Shown: positions 43,477 through 52,137 of the stretch, piece by piece
How positions within the stretch are numbered: position 1 is the stretch's first letter
Layout of the letters: each line of letters begins with the position of its first letter
NCBI RefSeq assembly: GCF_037658235.1
Contig: NZ_JBBJLN010000005.1
Location: 124,001 to 188,000, forward strand
Direction: 5' to 3'
Origin: Yunchengibacter salinarum
GTDB lineage: Bacteria; Pseudomonadota; Alphaproteobacteria; Sphingomonadales; Kordiimonadaceae
Length of the DNA: 64,000 nt
The notes under the pieces: generated by a model
What the model was told of the DNA's origin: nothing
The model's input: only the letters and a program-made list of their open reading frames with translations
The model's database searches: none
Translations under genes and position numbers: made by a program

Positions 43477-45129
43477 TCAGTGATCGCTGGCGGATTCGAT
43501 GCCGGTACCCAGTTCCGAGCGCTGGCGCTGTGCCTCGAACAGGGCGCGGTCGGTCCCGGCACGGTCACTGCGGTCCAGCCAGGATACCACAAGAATCACC
43601 AGAAACGTAAGCGGCATGGCGATGATGGTGGGATAGGTATAGGGGAAGATCGCCGCCGGCTTGCCCAGCACATCCACCATCACACCGGGAGAGAGCAGGA
43701 TCAGCACCACCGCCACCACCAGCCCGATCAGGCCGCCCGCAACGGCGCCGCGCGTGGTCAGACCCTTCCAGTACATGGCCATGATGATGATGGGAAAATT
43801 GACACTGGCCGCCACGGCCAGCGCGAAAGCGGCGGTCACGGCCACATTCTGCCCCTCGAACACGAAGCCCAGAATCACCGCCACTACGCCGATCACCAGC
43901 GTGGCGATGCGGCTGACGCCCATGGTGCGTTCCTCGCTGGCATGATCGCTGAGGCTGGCATACAGGTCCTGCGCCACGGTGGCCGCGCCGGACAGCGTAA
44001 GCCCCGCCACCACGGCAAGAATGGTGGCAAAGCTGACCGCCGCCATGAAGCCCAGCATCAGATCACCGCCCAAAGCGTGGGACAGGTGGATCGCCACCAT
44101 ATTGGCGCCGCCGATCAGAACACCGCCCGCATCCGCATAATCCGCATGGCCCGCCAAGACGCTCAGCGAGCCCAGCCCGATGATCAGGATGAGGATATAG
44201 AAATACCCCATGATGCTGGTGGCATAGAAAACCGATTGCCGCGCGGCGGCGGCATCCTTCACCGTAAAGAAGCGCATCAGCACATGGGGCAGGCCCATCA
44301 CGCCGAACGCCATGGTCAGCGCCGTGGTGATCACCGCCACCGGATCACCGCCGAACCAGCCCCCCGGCACCAGAAAGGCATCCGGCGCGCCGGGCGTTTC
44401 CCGGCTGCGGGCGAAAAGCGCGGCGACGGAAAAATCGCTGGTGGCCAGCAACAAGGCCGCCAGCCAGGTACCGCCAAGCAGCAGCAGCGCCGCCTTGATA
44501 AGCTGCACCCAGGTGGTGGCCACCATGCCGCCAAAGGCCACATAGATCACCATGAGCACGCCCACCAGCACCACGGCCACGCCATAATCCAGCCCGAACA
44601 GCAATTGCACCAGCGTGCCCGCACCCACCATCTGCGCGATCAGGTAAAAAAGCACGATGGACAGCGACACCAGTGACGCCATCAGCCGGAGCGGCTTCTT
44701 GTCCAGCCGGAAGGACACCACATCAATAAAGGTGAAGCGGCCCAGATTGCGGAACCGTTCGGCAATCAGCATCAACATGATGGGCCAGCCCACCATGATG
44801 CCGATGGCCAGCACGAAGGCATCCACGCCACGAAAATACAGCGCCCCGGTAATGCCCAGAAAGGTGGCGGCGGACATGAAATCCCCGGCGATGGCCATGC
44901 CGTTCTGCAAGGGCGTGATGCCGCCTGAGGCCACCAGGAAATCCTGCCGCGACTTCACCTGCCGGGCCGCCCACCAGGTGATGCCGAGCGTTGAGGCCAC
45001 AAAAGCGATGAAGATGGTGATTGCGGTCCAGTTGGTGTCGCTCCGCCCCCCGGCGGTAACCGCACCCACGGCCATCGCGGCGGGACTGGCGAGAAAAGCG
45101 GCGAGAATCAGACCCAGACGCTGCATCAT
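43477..45129 (-). CDS. actP: ActP-like sodium:monocarboxylate symporter
   Basis: 550 aa solute:sodium symporter with a signal-like first segment (LGLILAAFLASPAAMA) and about 13 further membrane segments. GDFMSAATFLGITG and FGVMGLPHVLMRFFTVKDA are the ActP-type signature regions. The family imports acetate, propionate, pyruvate or similar acids. It is paired with a small membrane protein whose stop overlaps its ATG pair (45126-45129), as for yjcH-actP. Possible cargo here is a short aromatic or organic acid feeding the adjacent clusters. Confidence 0.88.
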   Translation of the reverse strand: MMQRLGLILAAFLASPAAMAVGAVTAGGRSDTNWTAITIFIAFVASTLGITWWAARQVKSRQDFLVASGGITPLQNGMAIAGDFMSAATFLGITGALYFRGVDAFVLAIGIMVGWPIMLMLIAERFRNLGRFTFIDVVSFRLDKKPLRLMASLVSLSIVLFYLIAQMVGAGTLVQLLFGLDYGVAVVLVGVLMVIYVAFGGMVATTWVQLIKAALLLLGGTWLAALLLATSDFSVAALFARSRETPGAPDAFLVPGGWFGGDPVAVITTALTMAFGVMGLPHVLMRFFTVKDAAAARQSVFYATSIMGYFYILILIIGLGSLSVLAGHADYADAGGVLIGGANMVAIHLSHALGGDLMLGFMAAVSFATILAVVAGLTLSGAATVAQDLYASLSDHASEERTMGVSRIATLVIGVVAVILGFVFEGQNVAVTAAFALAVAASVNFPIIIMAMYWKGLTTRGAVAGGLIGLVVAVVLILLSPGVMVDVLGKPAAIFPYTYPTIIAMPLTFLVILVVSWLDRSDRAGTDRALFEAQRQRSELGTGIESASDH

Positions 45130-45440
45130 TGCCCCGCCTCCCCGTTTGCTGCGCGATCCGCCGCGTTGGCGCGATCCTTCAGGCGGCGGATTTCCGGGTC
45201 CAGCCGGTTGATGGACCACCAACTGTAAAAACCCGCCGTTCCGGCCCCCGCCAGCACGATCAGGATGGACAGCCAGACCGTGCCGTTCAGGCCCAGCATA
45301 AGCGGCGACATGGCCCAGCCCGGCTGACCGGCCAGCGCATAGACATACAGGGCCAGCAGGCCCAGCAGGCCCAGTGTGGCCCGAACGGCCACCCGCAGGC
45401 GGCGGCGAATAATGGCATTGATGGCAGCTTGATCCGTCAT
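45126..45440 (-). CDS. Small membrane partner of the symporter (DUF485/YjcH-like)
   Basis: 104 aa with two membrane helices (LGLLGLLALYVYALAG and VWLSILIVLAGAGTAGFYSWW). This two-helix layout with the loop between and a charged C-terminal tail is that of YjcH-type proteins that precede actP genes. Its stop overlaps the symporter start. The role is probably in stability or assembly of the transporter. The sequence is divergent from typical DUF485, so the family call is tentative. Confidence 0.72.
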   Translation of the reverse strand: MTDQAAINAIIRRRLRVAVRATLGLLGLLALYVYALAGQPGWAMSPLMLGLNGTVWLSILIVLAGAGTAGFYSWWSINRLDPEIRRLKDRANAADRAANGEAGQ

Positions 45441-45481
45441 GGTCCCTCCCCTCGCGCGGCGGTCTGAACGGGGGCCGCCGC

Positions 45482-45489
45482 CCGGTACA
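45482..45489. repeat. Left arm of a distant 8-bp inverted repeat
   Basis: CCGGTACA here is the exact reverse complement of TGTACCGG at 45533-45540. The two arms enclose the terminator hairpin and could close a larger stem around it. Confidence 0.5.
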
Positions 45490-45499
45490 ACTGTGTCAC

Positions 45500-45531
45500 A
45501 AAAGCGCCGGCCCCGCCATCGGGGCCGACGC
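45500..45531 (-). terminator. Rho-independent-type terminator of the TonB receptor gene
   Basis: CGGCCCCG-CCAT-CGGGGCCG (45508-45527) with near-complete outer pairs, followed on the minus strand by CGCTTTTG (AAAA at 45500-45503 on plus). It lies 48-67 bp downstream of the receptor stop at 45575. Confidence 0.75.
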
Positions 45532-45541
45532 CTGTACCGGC

Positions 45542-45564
45542 CGCCGCCCCACGAGGGGGCGGCG
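45542..45564. terminator. Second hairpin after the TonB receptor gene
   Basis: CGCCGCCCC-ACGAG-GGGGCGGCG: a perfect 9-bp stem 11 bp downstream of the receptor stop. It has no U-run, so it may stabilise the mRNA end ahead of the terminator that follows. Confidence 0.55.
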
Positions 45565-45574
45565 AACGGGTCGG

Positions 45575-47911
45575 TCAGTAATTCCAGGTCACCGACAGGC
45601 CATAGGTGCGCGGATCACCGAACAGTGCAAAGGCGATCCGGCTGCCCCGCTGGGAGAAAATATGCGTGCGATACTCTTCATCGCCGATATTCTTCATCCA
45701 GGCGGCCACTTCCCAGACCTGATCCGGGGACTGCCACGCCACACGGCCATCCCAGATTTCATAACCCGGAATGTCGGTGATCGGGTTGTTGTTCGGGTCG
45801 AAGAACGACCGGCTCTGATAGCGATAGTTCAGCCGGGCATAGATGCTGCTGTCATCGGCAAGCGTGTGGGTGTACTGGCCGAACAGATGCACCATGTGCT
45901 CAGGCGCCTGCCGCAGGCGGTTGCCGTCGAAATCGCCGCTGTCGGTGATGGTCCCGTCCGCCGTGACGGACGGCGTGCCCTGGAAGTTGGTGAAGGTGGC
46001 ATCCAGATAGGCATAGGAGCCGCCCACTTCCAGTTCGCGCGTGATCAGGCCGGTGAATTCCACTTCCACGCCCTTGCTTTCGGCCTCGCCCGCATTTTCG
46101 GTGATGAACTCGCCGAACCCGCTGGTGATGGGCTGGAAGAAGCGCGTTACCTGAAGATCGTTATAATCGGTGAAGAAGGCCGTCACATTCAGCCGCAGCC
46201 GACGATTGAACAGGTCCGACTTGAAGCCCGCCTCATAGTTGGTGGCGTTTTCCTCGTCAAAGGCGGTGGACGCCCGCTCGGCGGTGGAGGCGGACCCCAC
46301 AAAGCCGCCCGACTTGAAGCCGGTGGACGCATTGGCGAACAGCAGCACTTCGTCATTGAGCCGGTAATCCACTGCCAGGCGCCAGTCCACATTCTCCCAG
46401 CTTTCGGAGAAATCGACCCGCTCGAACGGCTTGATCAGCAGGCCGAGTCCCTGCGGCACCAGACCTTCGGCCCAGCCTTCCTTCTTGTCATAGGAATAGC
46501 GCAGGCCCCCGGTCAACGACAGGTCCGCGGTCAGATCATAGGTGGCCTGCCCGAAAACGGAGAAGCTGGTACCGTCATTGAACTGGTTGGAGGTGTTGAT
46601 GTCATTGCCGTCCGGCCCGCCGAGACGGGGGAAGATGAACTCTTCCGTGCGCTCGATCTCTTCCTCCGAATAGAACACGCCCGCCAGCCATTCCAGCGGC
46701 CCGGCGGAATTGGATGCCAGCCGGACTTCCTGGGTGAACTGCTCGGCGTCTTCCTGAACCGCATCGGAAATATCGAAGGTGAAGCCGCGATCCGCCGCGC
46801 CGGTCAGAAGCGGCCCGGCGCTGGGCTGGGTCAGGTCGACCTGGCTGTCAAAGGCGGGCAGCCCGGTGCTGTCTTCCAGATAGTCGTAATCGCTCTCCCT
46901 GACCGCCGTGATGGAGGTGAGCGTCATGCCGGAAAAGTCATAGTTCACCTTCAGATAGCCGCCCCAGATATCCCGCTCGGTGAAGCCTTCCTCGTCGGCC
47001 AGCGTGGTAAAGGGATCACCGTCCCCGCCCAGCGCTTCATTGACCGCCAGCGGGTCGGACGCACAGCCGCAATCATGCAGCGGGCCCACGGCGCCCACCG
47101 CCTCCCGGTTGGTGGCGCCCATGCTGTCATCGGCCCCGTCCAGGGACAGGATCACCTCAAGGTCCGGGCTGGGCACCCAGCGCCACTGATTGCGCCATGA
47201 AAAGGTGTTCTTTTCGCCCCATTGCTCGCCGAAATTCTCGCCCGGCAGCACATTGGTCAGGAAGCCGTCATGCTTGCGCCGGGAAAAGGACACCTTGGCG
47301 AACAGATTGTCCGTCACCGCGCCGGAGATCAGACCGCCGGTGTCGAACTTGTCGTAATTGCCCACGGTCTGCCGGAACCGCATCTCGGTTTCCGCCGTGG
47401 GCTTGTGGGTGACAAAATTCACCGTGCCGGCAATGGCATTCTTGCCGTACAGCGTGCCCTGCGGCCCGCGCAGCACTTCCACCCGTTCCAGATCGAAAAT
47501 GTCGAACACCTGCGCCGTGCGCGCGGCAATGTACACGCCGTCCACCGAGACCACGGTGCTGTCGCTGGCGGATGCGCCGTCCTCCTTGGTGCCGATGCCG
47601 CGAATGGCGATTTCCGGCTGGCCGGGGGCGAAGGCGGCGAATACCATGCCCGGCGTGCGGTTGCCGATGTCCTGAAGATTGTCGATGCCGTCCTTGCGCA
47701 GCGTGTCGCCGGAAAAGGCACTGACCGAGACGGCGATATCCTGAAGGCTCTCCTCCCGCTTTTGCGCGGTAACGGTGATTTCCTCAAGGCTGTAAAGGTC
47801 TTTCCCCGCACCGGATTCCTGTGTTGCGGTTTCCTGTGCGGCGACGCCGACGGGTGCGGCCATGATAACGGCCAGCCCACTTACGCCAGCCAGATAGGCT
47901 GCTTTATTCAT
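45575..47911 (-). CDS. TonB-dependent outer-membrane receptor of the paa region
   Basis: 778 aa. The signal peptide MNKAAYLAGVSGLAVIMAAP is followed by the TonB-box region EEITVTAQKREESLQDI, plug (GIGTKEDGASASDSTVVSVD) and a barrel ending VTWNY. It is of the sphingomonad-like class that takes up organic ligands rather than siderophores. The start at 47911 follows GGGAGGGGACATC. A TetR-like operator sits 51-70 bp upstream and resembles the one at paaA, so it may be co-induced with phenylacetate catabolism and import an aromatic or its precursor. Confidence 0.92.
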   Translation of the reverse strand: MNKAAYLAGVSGLAVIMAAPVGVAAQETATQESGAGKDLYSLEEITVTAQKREESLQDIAVSVSAFSGDTLRKDGIDNLQDIGNRTPGMVFAAFAPGQPEIAIRGIGTKEDGASASDSTVVSVDGVYIAARTAQVFDIFDLERVEVLRGPQGTLYGKNAIAGTVNFVTHKPTAETEMRFRQTVGNYDKFDTGGLISGAVTDNLFAKVSFSRRKHDGFLTNVLPGENFGEQWGEKNTFSWRNQWRWVPSPDLEVILSLDGADDSMGATNREAVGAVGPLHDCGCASDPLAVNEALGGDGDPFTTLADEEGFTERDIWGGYLKVNYDFSGMTLTSITAVRESDYDYLEDSTGLPAFDSQVDLTQPSAGPLLTGAADRGFTFDISDAVQEDAEQFTQEVRLASNSAGPLEWLAGVFYSEEEIERTEEFIFPRLGGPDGNDINTSNQFNDGTSFSVFGQATYDLTADLSLTGGLRYSYDKKEGWAEGLVPQGLGLLIKPFERVDFSESWENVDWRLAVDYRLNDEVLLFANASTGFKSGGFVGSASTAERASTAFDEENATNYEAGFKSDLFNRRLRLNVTAFFTDYNDLQVTRFFQPITSGFGEFITENAGEAESKGVEVEFTGLITRELEVGGSYAYLDATFTNFQGTPSVTADGTITDSGDFDGNRLRQAPEHMVHLFGQYTHTLADDSSIYARLNYRYQSRSFFDPNNNPITDIPGYEIWDGRVAWQSPDQVWEVAAWMKNIGDEEYRTHIFSQRGSRIAFALFGDPRTYGLSVTWNY

Positions 47912-47961
47912 GATGTCCCCTCCCAAGGTTGTGTGCCCGGCTGTCCCTCCCGAGACATTCA

Positions 47962-47981
47962 TTGACCGGACGGTCGTTCAA
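47962..47981. promoter_or_regulatory. TetR-like operator A (TonB receptor)
   Basis: TTGACCGGACGGTCGTTCAA, 51-70 bp upstream of the receptor start. It agrees with the paaA site at 16 of 20 positions. On the minus strand it begins TTGAACGACCG, the same start as site C upstream of paaG. Confidence 0.65.
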
Positions 47982-48133
47982 TAACCTGGCAAAAAAATGC
48001 CGATCACTCGCAACTCTGCACTGTGCCGCCCGGATGGCGCCGCCGCTGTCCCCCCAACATAGGACAGGCAGGGGACAGGTGGGGCGACGGCGGATGACAG
48101 CATTGACACCGGGCGCGCGGCCCGGCGGCGGGG

Positions 48134-49207
48134 TCAGGCATCGAAGCTGACCGTCACCGAATCGCTGGTGGGGAAGCTCTGGCAGGTGAGCACATAGCCC
48201 GCCTCCACTTCTTCCTCCTCAAGCCCTTGATTGCGCACCATTTCCACATCGCCGCTCATGACTTTGGCGCGGCAGGTGCAGCACACCCCGCCCTTGCAGG
48301 AAAACGGTACGTCCAGCCCCGCCTCCGTCGCCGTGTCCAGCACGGTCACGTCGCGGCTGGCGCTTTCCACCAGCTTTTCCTCGCCGTCGATAATGATGGC
48401 CAGACGGGCGGTATCGCTTGCCACGCCGTCGGTTTTCACCCGCTTGGGCGGGCGGGCCTGCTGGTCGGTGGTGTTGAAGCGCTCATAATGAACCTGCTTC
48501 CTGTCCAGCCCGGCCTGGGTCAGGGCCTCGCACACGCTGTCGATCATGGCGCCGGGGCCGCAGACGAACGCATGATCAATGGCCGACAAGTCCATCAGCT
48601 TGTGGTCCATCTGCGCCACCTTGTCGCCGTCAATGCGACCATTGAAGAAGTCCATTTCCAGCTTTTCCCCGGTCATGAAGAAGAAATAGCTGAAGCGGGA
48701 CATGAATCGGTTTTTCAGGTCCGCGATCTCGCGCCGGAACAGGGTGGATGTGCTGCTACGGTTGCCATAGAACAGCATCACATGGGCATCCGGCTCCCGC
48801 TCCAGGGTGGTCTTGATGATGGACAGCACGGGCGTGATCCCGCTGCCCGCGGCAAAGGCGGCGAACAGGCGCGGCCCGTGGGCGCCCAGCGGTACATTGA
48901 AATGGCCGCTGGGCGGCATCACGTCGATCACGTCGCCCGCCTTCAGAACATCATTGGCGAAGTTGGAAAAGCGGCCATCCTGCACGCGGCGCACGGCCAC
49001 GCGCGGCTCGTCGTCATCCACGCTGCGATAGATGGAATAGGTGCGGCGCAGTTCCTCGCCATTTACCGTGGCCTTCAGGGTCAGATGCTGGCCCGGTTCA
49101 TATTTGAAGCTGTCTTTCAGCGCGTCGGGTATGTTGAACCCGATGCTCACCGCATCCGGTGTTTCGCGCGTAACGTCCTTGATCTCGATCGGATGAAAAT
49201 GGCGCAT
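48134..49207 (-). CDS. paaE: Phenylacetyl-CoA epoxidase reductase subunit PaaE
   Basis: 357 aa. It transfers electrons from NADPH to the PaaABCD oxygenase. An N-terminal FAD/NAD reductase part (RRTYSIYR, AAGSGITPVLSI, FYGNRS) is fused to a plant-type 2Fe-2S ferredoxin with the CKGGVCCTC and later LTC cysteines. The start at 49207 has AAGGGGAGGGGTTCC. It is the last gene of paaABCDE on the minus strand, 37 bp after paaD. Confidence 0.95.
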   Translation of the reverse strand: MRHFHPIEIKDVTRETPDAVSIGFNIPDALKDSFKYEPGQHLTLKATVNGEELRRTYSIYRSVDDDEPRVAVRRVQDGRFSNFANDVLKAGDVIDVMPPSGHFNVPLGAHGPRLFAAFAAGSGITPVLSIIKTTLEREPDAHVMLFYGNRSSTSTLFRREIADLKNRFMSRFSYFFFMTGEKLEMDFFNGRIDGDKVAQMDHKLMDLSAIDHAFVCGPGAMIDSVCEALTQAGLDRKQVHYERFNTTDQQARPPKRVKTDGVASDTARLAIIIDGEEKLVESASRDVTVLDTATEAGLDVPFSCKGGVCCTCRAKVMSGDVEMVRNQGLEEEEVEAGYVLTCQSFPTSDSVTVSFDA

Positions 49208-49244
49208 GGAACCCCTCCCCTTGGCCCGCCCCGAGCGGGCGCGA

Positions 49245-49787
49245 TCAAATGCACTTGAAATATTCGAACGGCTCACGGCAATCGGTGCAGCGATACATCG
49301 CCTTGCAGGCGGTGGAGCCGAACTCGCTTACCCGTTCGGTGGCCTGGCTGCCGCAATGCGGGCAGGTCACATGCACATCGCCGCCGAACAGCGCGGCCCG
49401 ACCGCCCGACTGCCCCACCGGCGGAGCGATGCCATAATCCTTCAGCCGCTGGCGCCCGCGCGCCGTGATCCAGTCCGTGGTCCAGGCGGGGGACAGCACG
49501 GTGTTCACCGTGACCGGGCCATAACCGCCGCTTTCCACCGCTGCCTTGACCAGTTCCCCGATCAATATGGTTGCCGGGCAGCCAGTATAGGTGGGGGTCA
49601 GGTCGATGGTCACGGCCTTGCCCTCCACACGTACGGCACGCACCACGCCTAGATCCACCACGCTGACGGCGGGCACTTCCGGGTCCAGAACATCGTCCAG
49701 GATTTCCCAGACGTTTTCCTCCGCCGCCGTTTCGGGCGGCGTGGCCTGCACTTCGCGGGCAAGATCGGCGACGGCGCTCATTACCAT
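49245..49787 (-). CDS. paaD: Phenylacetate degradation protein PaaD
   Basis: 180 aa. PaaD is a MIP18/SufT-like maturation protein of the epoxidase. The N-terminal DUF59 part reads VLDPEVPAVSVVDLGVV and PTYTGCPAT (conserved Cys). A C-terminal zinc-ribbon-like region has CPHCGS and CKAMYRCTDC, as in full-length PaaD. The starts at 49787 (MVM) and 49781 overlap the paaC stop; GGGAGCCAA favours 49787. Confidence 0.93.
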   Translation of the reverse strand: MVMSAVADLAREVQATPPETAAEENVWEILDDVLDPEVPAVSVVDLGVVRAVRVEGKAVTIDLTPTYTGCPATILIGELVKAAVESGGYGPVTVNTVLSPAWTTDWITARGRQRLKDYGIAPPVGQSGGRAALFGGDVHVTCPHCGSQATERVSEFGSTACKAMYRCTDCREPFEYFKCI

Positions 49788-50566
49788 TTGGCTCCCGGAT
49801 AGGCGCGTTGCAGAAACTGCATCTCCGCCAGCATATGGCCCAGATGCTCGGTATGGTGGCCCGCCATGCGGCCCGTGATCATCTGTTTGGATTCCGGGCG
49901 GCGGAGACCGGCGCGGCTGAGAATGGCATCAATGTCCGCATCCCAATCGGATTTCAGGTCTTCGGCACGCACGGCCTTGCCTTTCGGGGCCAGGTCCTCT
50001 TCAATACTGGTGGTCTCGAACAGCTCCCCGGAAAAGCGCCACAGACGGTCCAGCCCCTTCTGCACGCGGCGGGCGCTTTCTTCCGTGCCCTGACCGAGCC
50101 GCACCAGCCAGTCGGCGGAAAAGCGCCGGTGATAGGCGATCTCCTTCAGGCTTTTGGCGGCGATCTCGGCAAGCCGTTCATCCGGGCTTTCGGCCAGGCG
50201 CTCGAACAGCAGATACTGATAGCAGGAAAACAGCACCTGGCGGGCGATGGTCACGCCCCAGTCGATATTGGGCTGTTCCACCAGCAGATGGTTGCGGAAC
50301 TGCATGGCATCGCGCTTATAGGCCAGCATGTCGGCATCCCGGCCCGCGCCTTCGCGCTCCCCGGCCAGCCCCAGCAGAAGCTGCGCCTGCCCGATCAGGT
50401 CCAGCGACAGATTGCTGGATGCGATATCCAGTTCCAGCGCCGGCGCCTTGGACAGCCATTCGGACCAGCGCTGGCCCAGCACAAGGCTGTCATCGCCCAG
50501 GCCCAGCACATAAAGCGCCTCGGCGGGCATGGTGTCGCGGTAAATGTCGGTCTTGATATGGGTCAT
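49781..50566 (-). CDS. paaC: Phenylacetyl-CoA epoxidase structural subunit PaaC
   Basis: 261 aa, all-helical ferritin-like protein that pairs with PaaA but lacks its own di-iron site. Family stretches visible are YVLGLGDDSLVLGQRWSEW, DLIGQAQLLL, FSCYQYLLFERL and KEIAYHRRFSADW. The ATG at 50566 overlaps the paaB stop (TGATG), with a GTG at 50569 also open. Its stop overlaps the paaD start region. Confidence 0.95.
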   Translation of the reverse strand: MTHIKTDIYRDTMPAEALYVLGLGDDSLVLGQRWSEWLSKAPALELDIASSNLSLDLIGQAQLLLGLAGEREGAGRDADMLAYKRDAMQFRNHLLVEQPNIDWGVTIARQVLFSCYQYLLFERLAESPDERLAEIAAKSLKEIAYHRRFSADWLVRLGQGTEESARRVQKGLDRLWRFSGELFETTSIEEDLAPKGKAVRAEDLKSDWDADIDAILSRAGLRRPESKQMITGRMAGHHTEHLGHMLAEMQFLQRAYPGAKW

Positions 50567-50850
50567 CACATTTTCCCCACTTCTTCAGGGATGTCGTAAA
50601 AGGTGGGATGGCGATAAACCTTGTCCGCGGCGGGCTCGAACAGGGCATCGCCCTCCGCCGGATCGGAGGCCACGATGGCCCGCGACGGCACCGCCCAGAT
50701 GCTCTCGCCCTCGCTGCGGCGGGTATAAAGATCCCGCGCATTCTCGATCGCCATATGGGCATCCGCCGCGTGAACGCTGCCCACATGCTTGTGGGACATG
50801 CCCCGCTTGGAGCGCACGAAAATCTCGAAAAGTTCCCAGTCCTGATTCAT
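50566..50850 (-). CDS. paaB: Phenylacetyl-CoA epoxidase subunit PaaB
   Basis: 94 aa, the usual PaaB size. WELFEIFVRSKRGMSHKHVG at the N terminus, ENARDLYTRR and the C-terminal YRHPTFYDIPEEVG are family hallmarks. PaaB bridges PaaAC heterodimers. The start at 50850 follows AAGGGGTGAGAGCA; an in-frame extension to 50895 crosses the paaA-paaB gap and is not used. Confidence 0.95.
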   Translation of the reverse strand: MNQDWELFEIFVRSKRGMSHKHVGSVHAADAHMAIENARDLYTRRSEGESIWAVPSRAIVASDPAEGDALFEPAADKVYRHPTFYDIPEEVGKM

Positions 50851-50903
50851 TGCTCTCACCCCTTCTGTATTGGCGCGGGCCGCCAGTTTTGGCACGGGCC
50901 GCT

Positions 50904-51902
50904 TCAGGCGGCCTTTTCCGCTTTCTGCCTGTCGGCATAGGCCGCGGCGGCTTCCCGCACCCAGGCGCCATCGTCATGGGCCTCGCGGCGGGCCTCGATG
51001 CGGTCCACATTGCAGATGCCGTCACCCTTCACCACGGCCCAGAACTCGTCCCAGTCAATGGGGCCCACATCATAGGACTGGCGCTCCTCGTTCCATTTCA
51101 GGTCCGGGTCCGGCACGGTCAGGCCCAGGAATTCGGCCTGCGGCACGGTGGCGTCGATGAAGCGCTGGCGCAGCTCATCATTGGAGAAGCGCTTGATCTT
51201 CCACTTCATGCTCTGGTCGCTGTGGGTGCTTTCCGCGTCCGGCGGGCCGAACATCATCAGGGACGGCCACCACCAGCGGTTCAGCGCGTCCTGCGCCATG
51301 GCCTTTTGCTCCTCCGTGCCGCGCACAAGGGAAAGCATGATCTCGTAGCCCTGGCGCTGGTGGAAGCTCTCTTCCTTACACACGCGCTGCATGGCGCGGG
51401 CATAGGGGCCGTAAGAACAGCGGCACAGCGGAATCTGGTTGGTGATGGCCGCGCCGTCCACCAGCCAGCCAATGGCGCCGATGTCCGCCCAGGTGAGCGA
51501 GGGATAGTTGAAGATGGTGGAATATTTCGCCTTGCCTTCCAGCAGTTCGTCCACCATGGCCTCACGGCTTTTGCCCAGCGTCTCGCCCGCGCTGTACAGG
51601 TACAGGCCGTGGCCCGCCTCGTCCTGAATCTTGGCAATCAGAATCAACTTGCGGCGCAGGTCCGGCGCGCGGGTGACCCAGTTGCCTTCCGGGTGCATCC
51701 CCACGATCTCGCTATGGGCGTGCTGGGCGATCTGGCGCGTCAGCGTCTTGCGATAGGCTTCCGGCATATGATCCTTCGGCTCGATCATCTCGTCGGCGTC
51801 GATGCGGGCCTGAAAGGCGGCATCCGCGTCGGATGCCTCGGCAATGTCCTCCCGCTTGTCGCGGGCTTTCTCGTCGGCATTCCTAAGGTCGGTGGTGTAC
51901 AT
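50904..51902 (-). CDS. paaA: Phenylacetyl-CoA epoxidase catalytic subunit PaaA
   Basis: 332 aa. It is the di-iron oxygenase that epoxidises phenylacetyl-CoA at C1-C2. The Fe ligand motifs QDEAGHG and KEESFHQRQ are intact, and GNWVTRAPDLRRKL and NQIPLCRCSYGPYARAMQ are typical. The start at 51902 follows GCAGGAGGGAGAGACC, an excellent site. It is the first gene of paaABCDE; a TetR-like operator lies 97-116 bp upstream. Confidence 0.96.
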   Translation of the reverse strand: MYTTDLRNADEKARDKREDIAEASDADAAFQARIDADEMIEPKDHMPEAYRKTLTRQIAQHAHSEIVGMHPEGNWVTRAPDLRRKLILIAKIQDEAGHGLYLYSAGETLGKSREAMVDELLEGKAKYSTIFNYPSLTWADIGAIGWLVDGAAITNQIPLCRCSYGPYARAMQRVCKEESFHQRQGYEIMLSLVRGTEEQKAMAQDALNRWWWPSLMMFGPPDAESTHSDQSMKWKIKRFSNDELRQRFIDATVPQAEFLGLTVPDPDLKWNEERQSYDVGPIDWDEFWAVVKGDGICNVDRIEARREAHDDGAWVREAAAAYADRQKAEKAA

Positions 51903-51998
51903 GGTCTCTCCCTCCTGCCCGATATGATCCTGTGGCGGCACCCGCCGCACGCGCCCCAGCATCAGGGGCCGATCAGACAATATGGGGAGACTGTATAA

Positions 51999-52018
51999 TT
52001 AACCGTCCGGTCGGTCAA
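51999..52018. promoter_or_regulatory. TetR-like operator B (paaA)
   Basis: TTAACCGTCCGGTCGGTCAA, a 20-bp imperfect palindrome (8 of 10 position pairs complementary) in the paaA upstream region, near AT-rich promoter sequence (CTGTATAATT). Similar sites are at 47962-47981 and 57423-57438. A PaaR/TetR-type repressor is inferred but no such gene is in the window. Confidence 0.7.
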
Positions 52019-52137
52019 CTAATTTGAGAGCATTTTGGCGGCCTGCGACAAAAAAGGCCGCCACGGCTGCAAACGGGCTTGCGGGCGGGTGAAGCGCGCG
52101 CCCCATGGCGCAGGTCATGGCGCGGTTCAGGGGCGAA

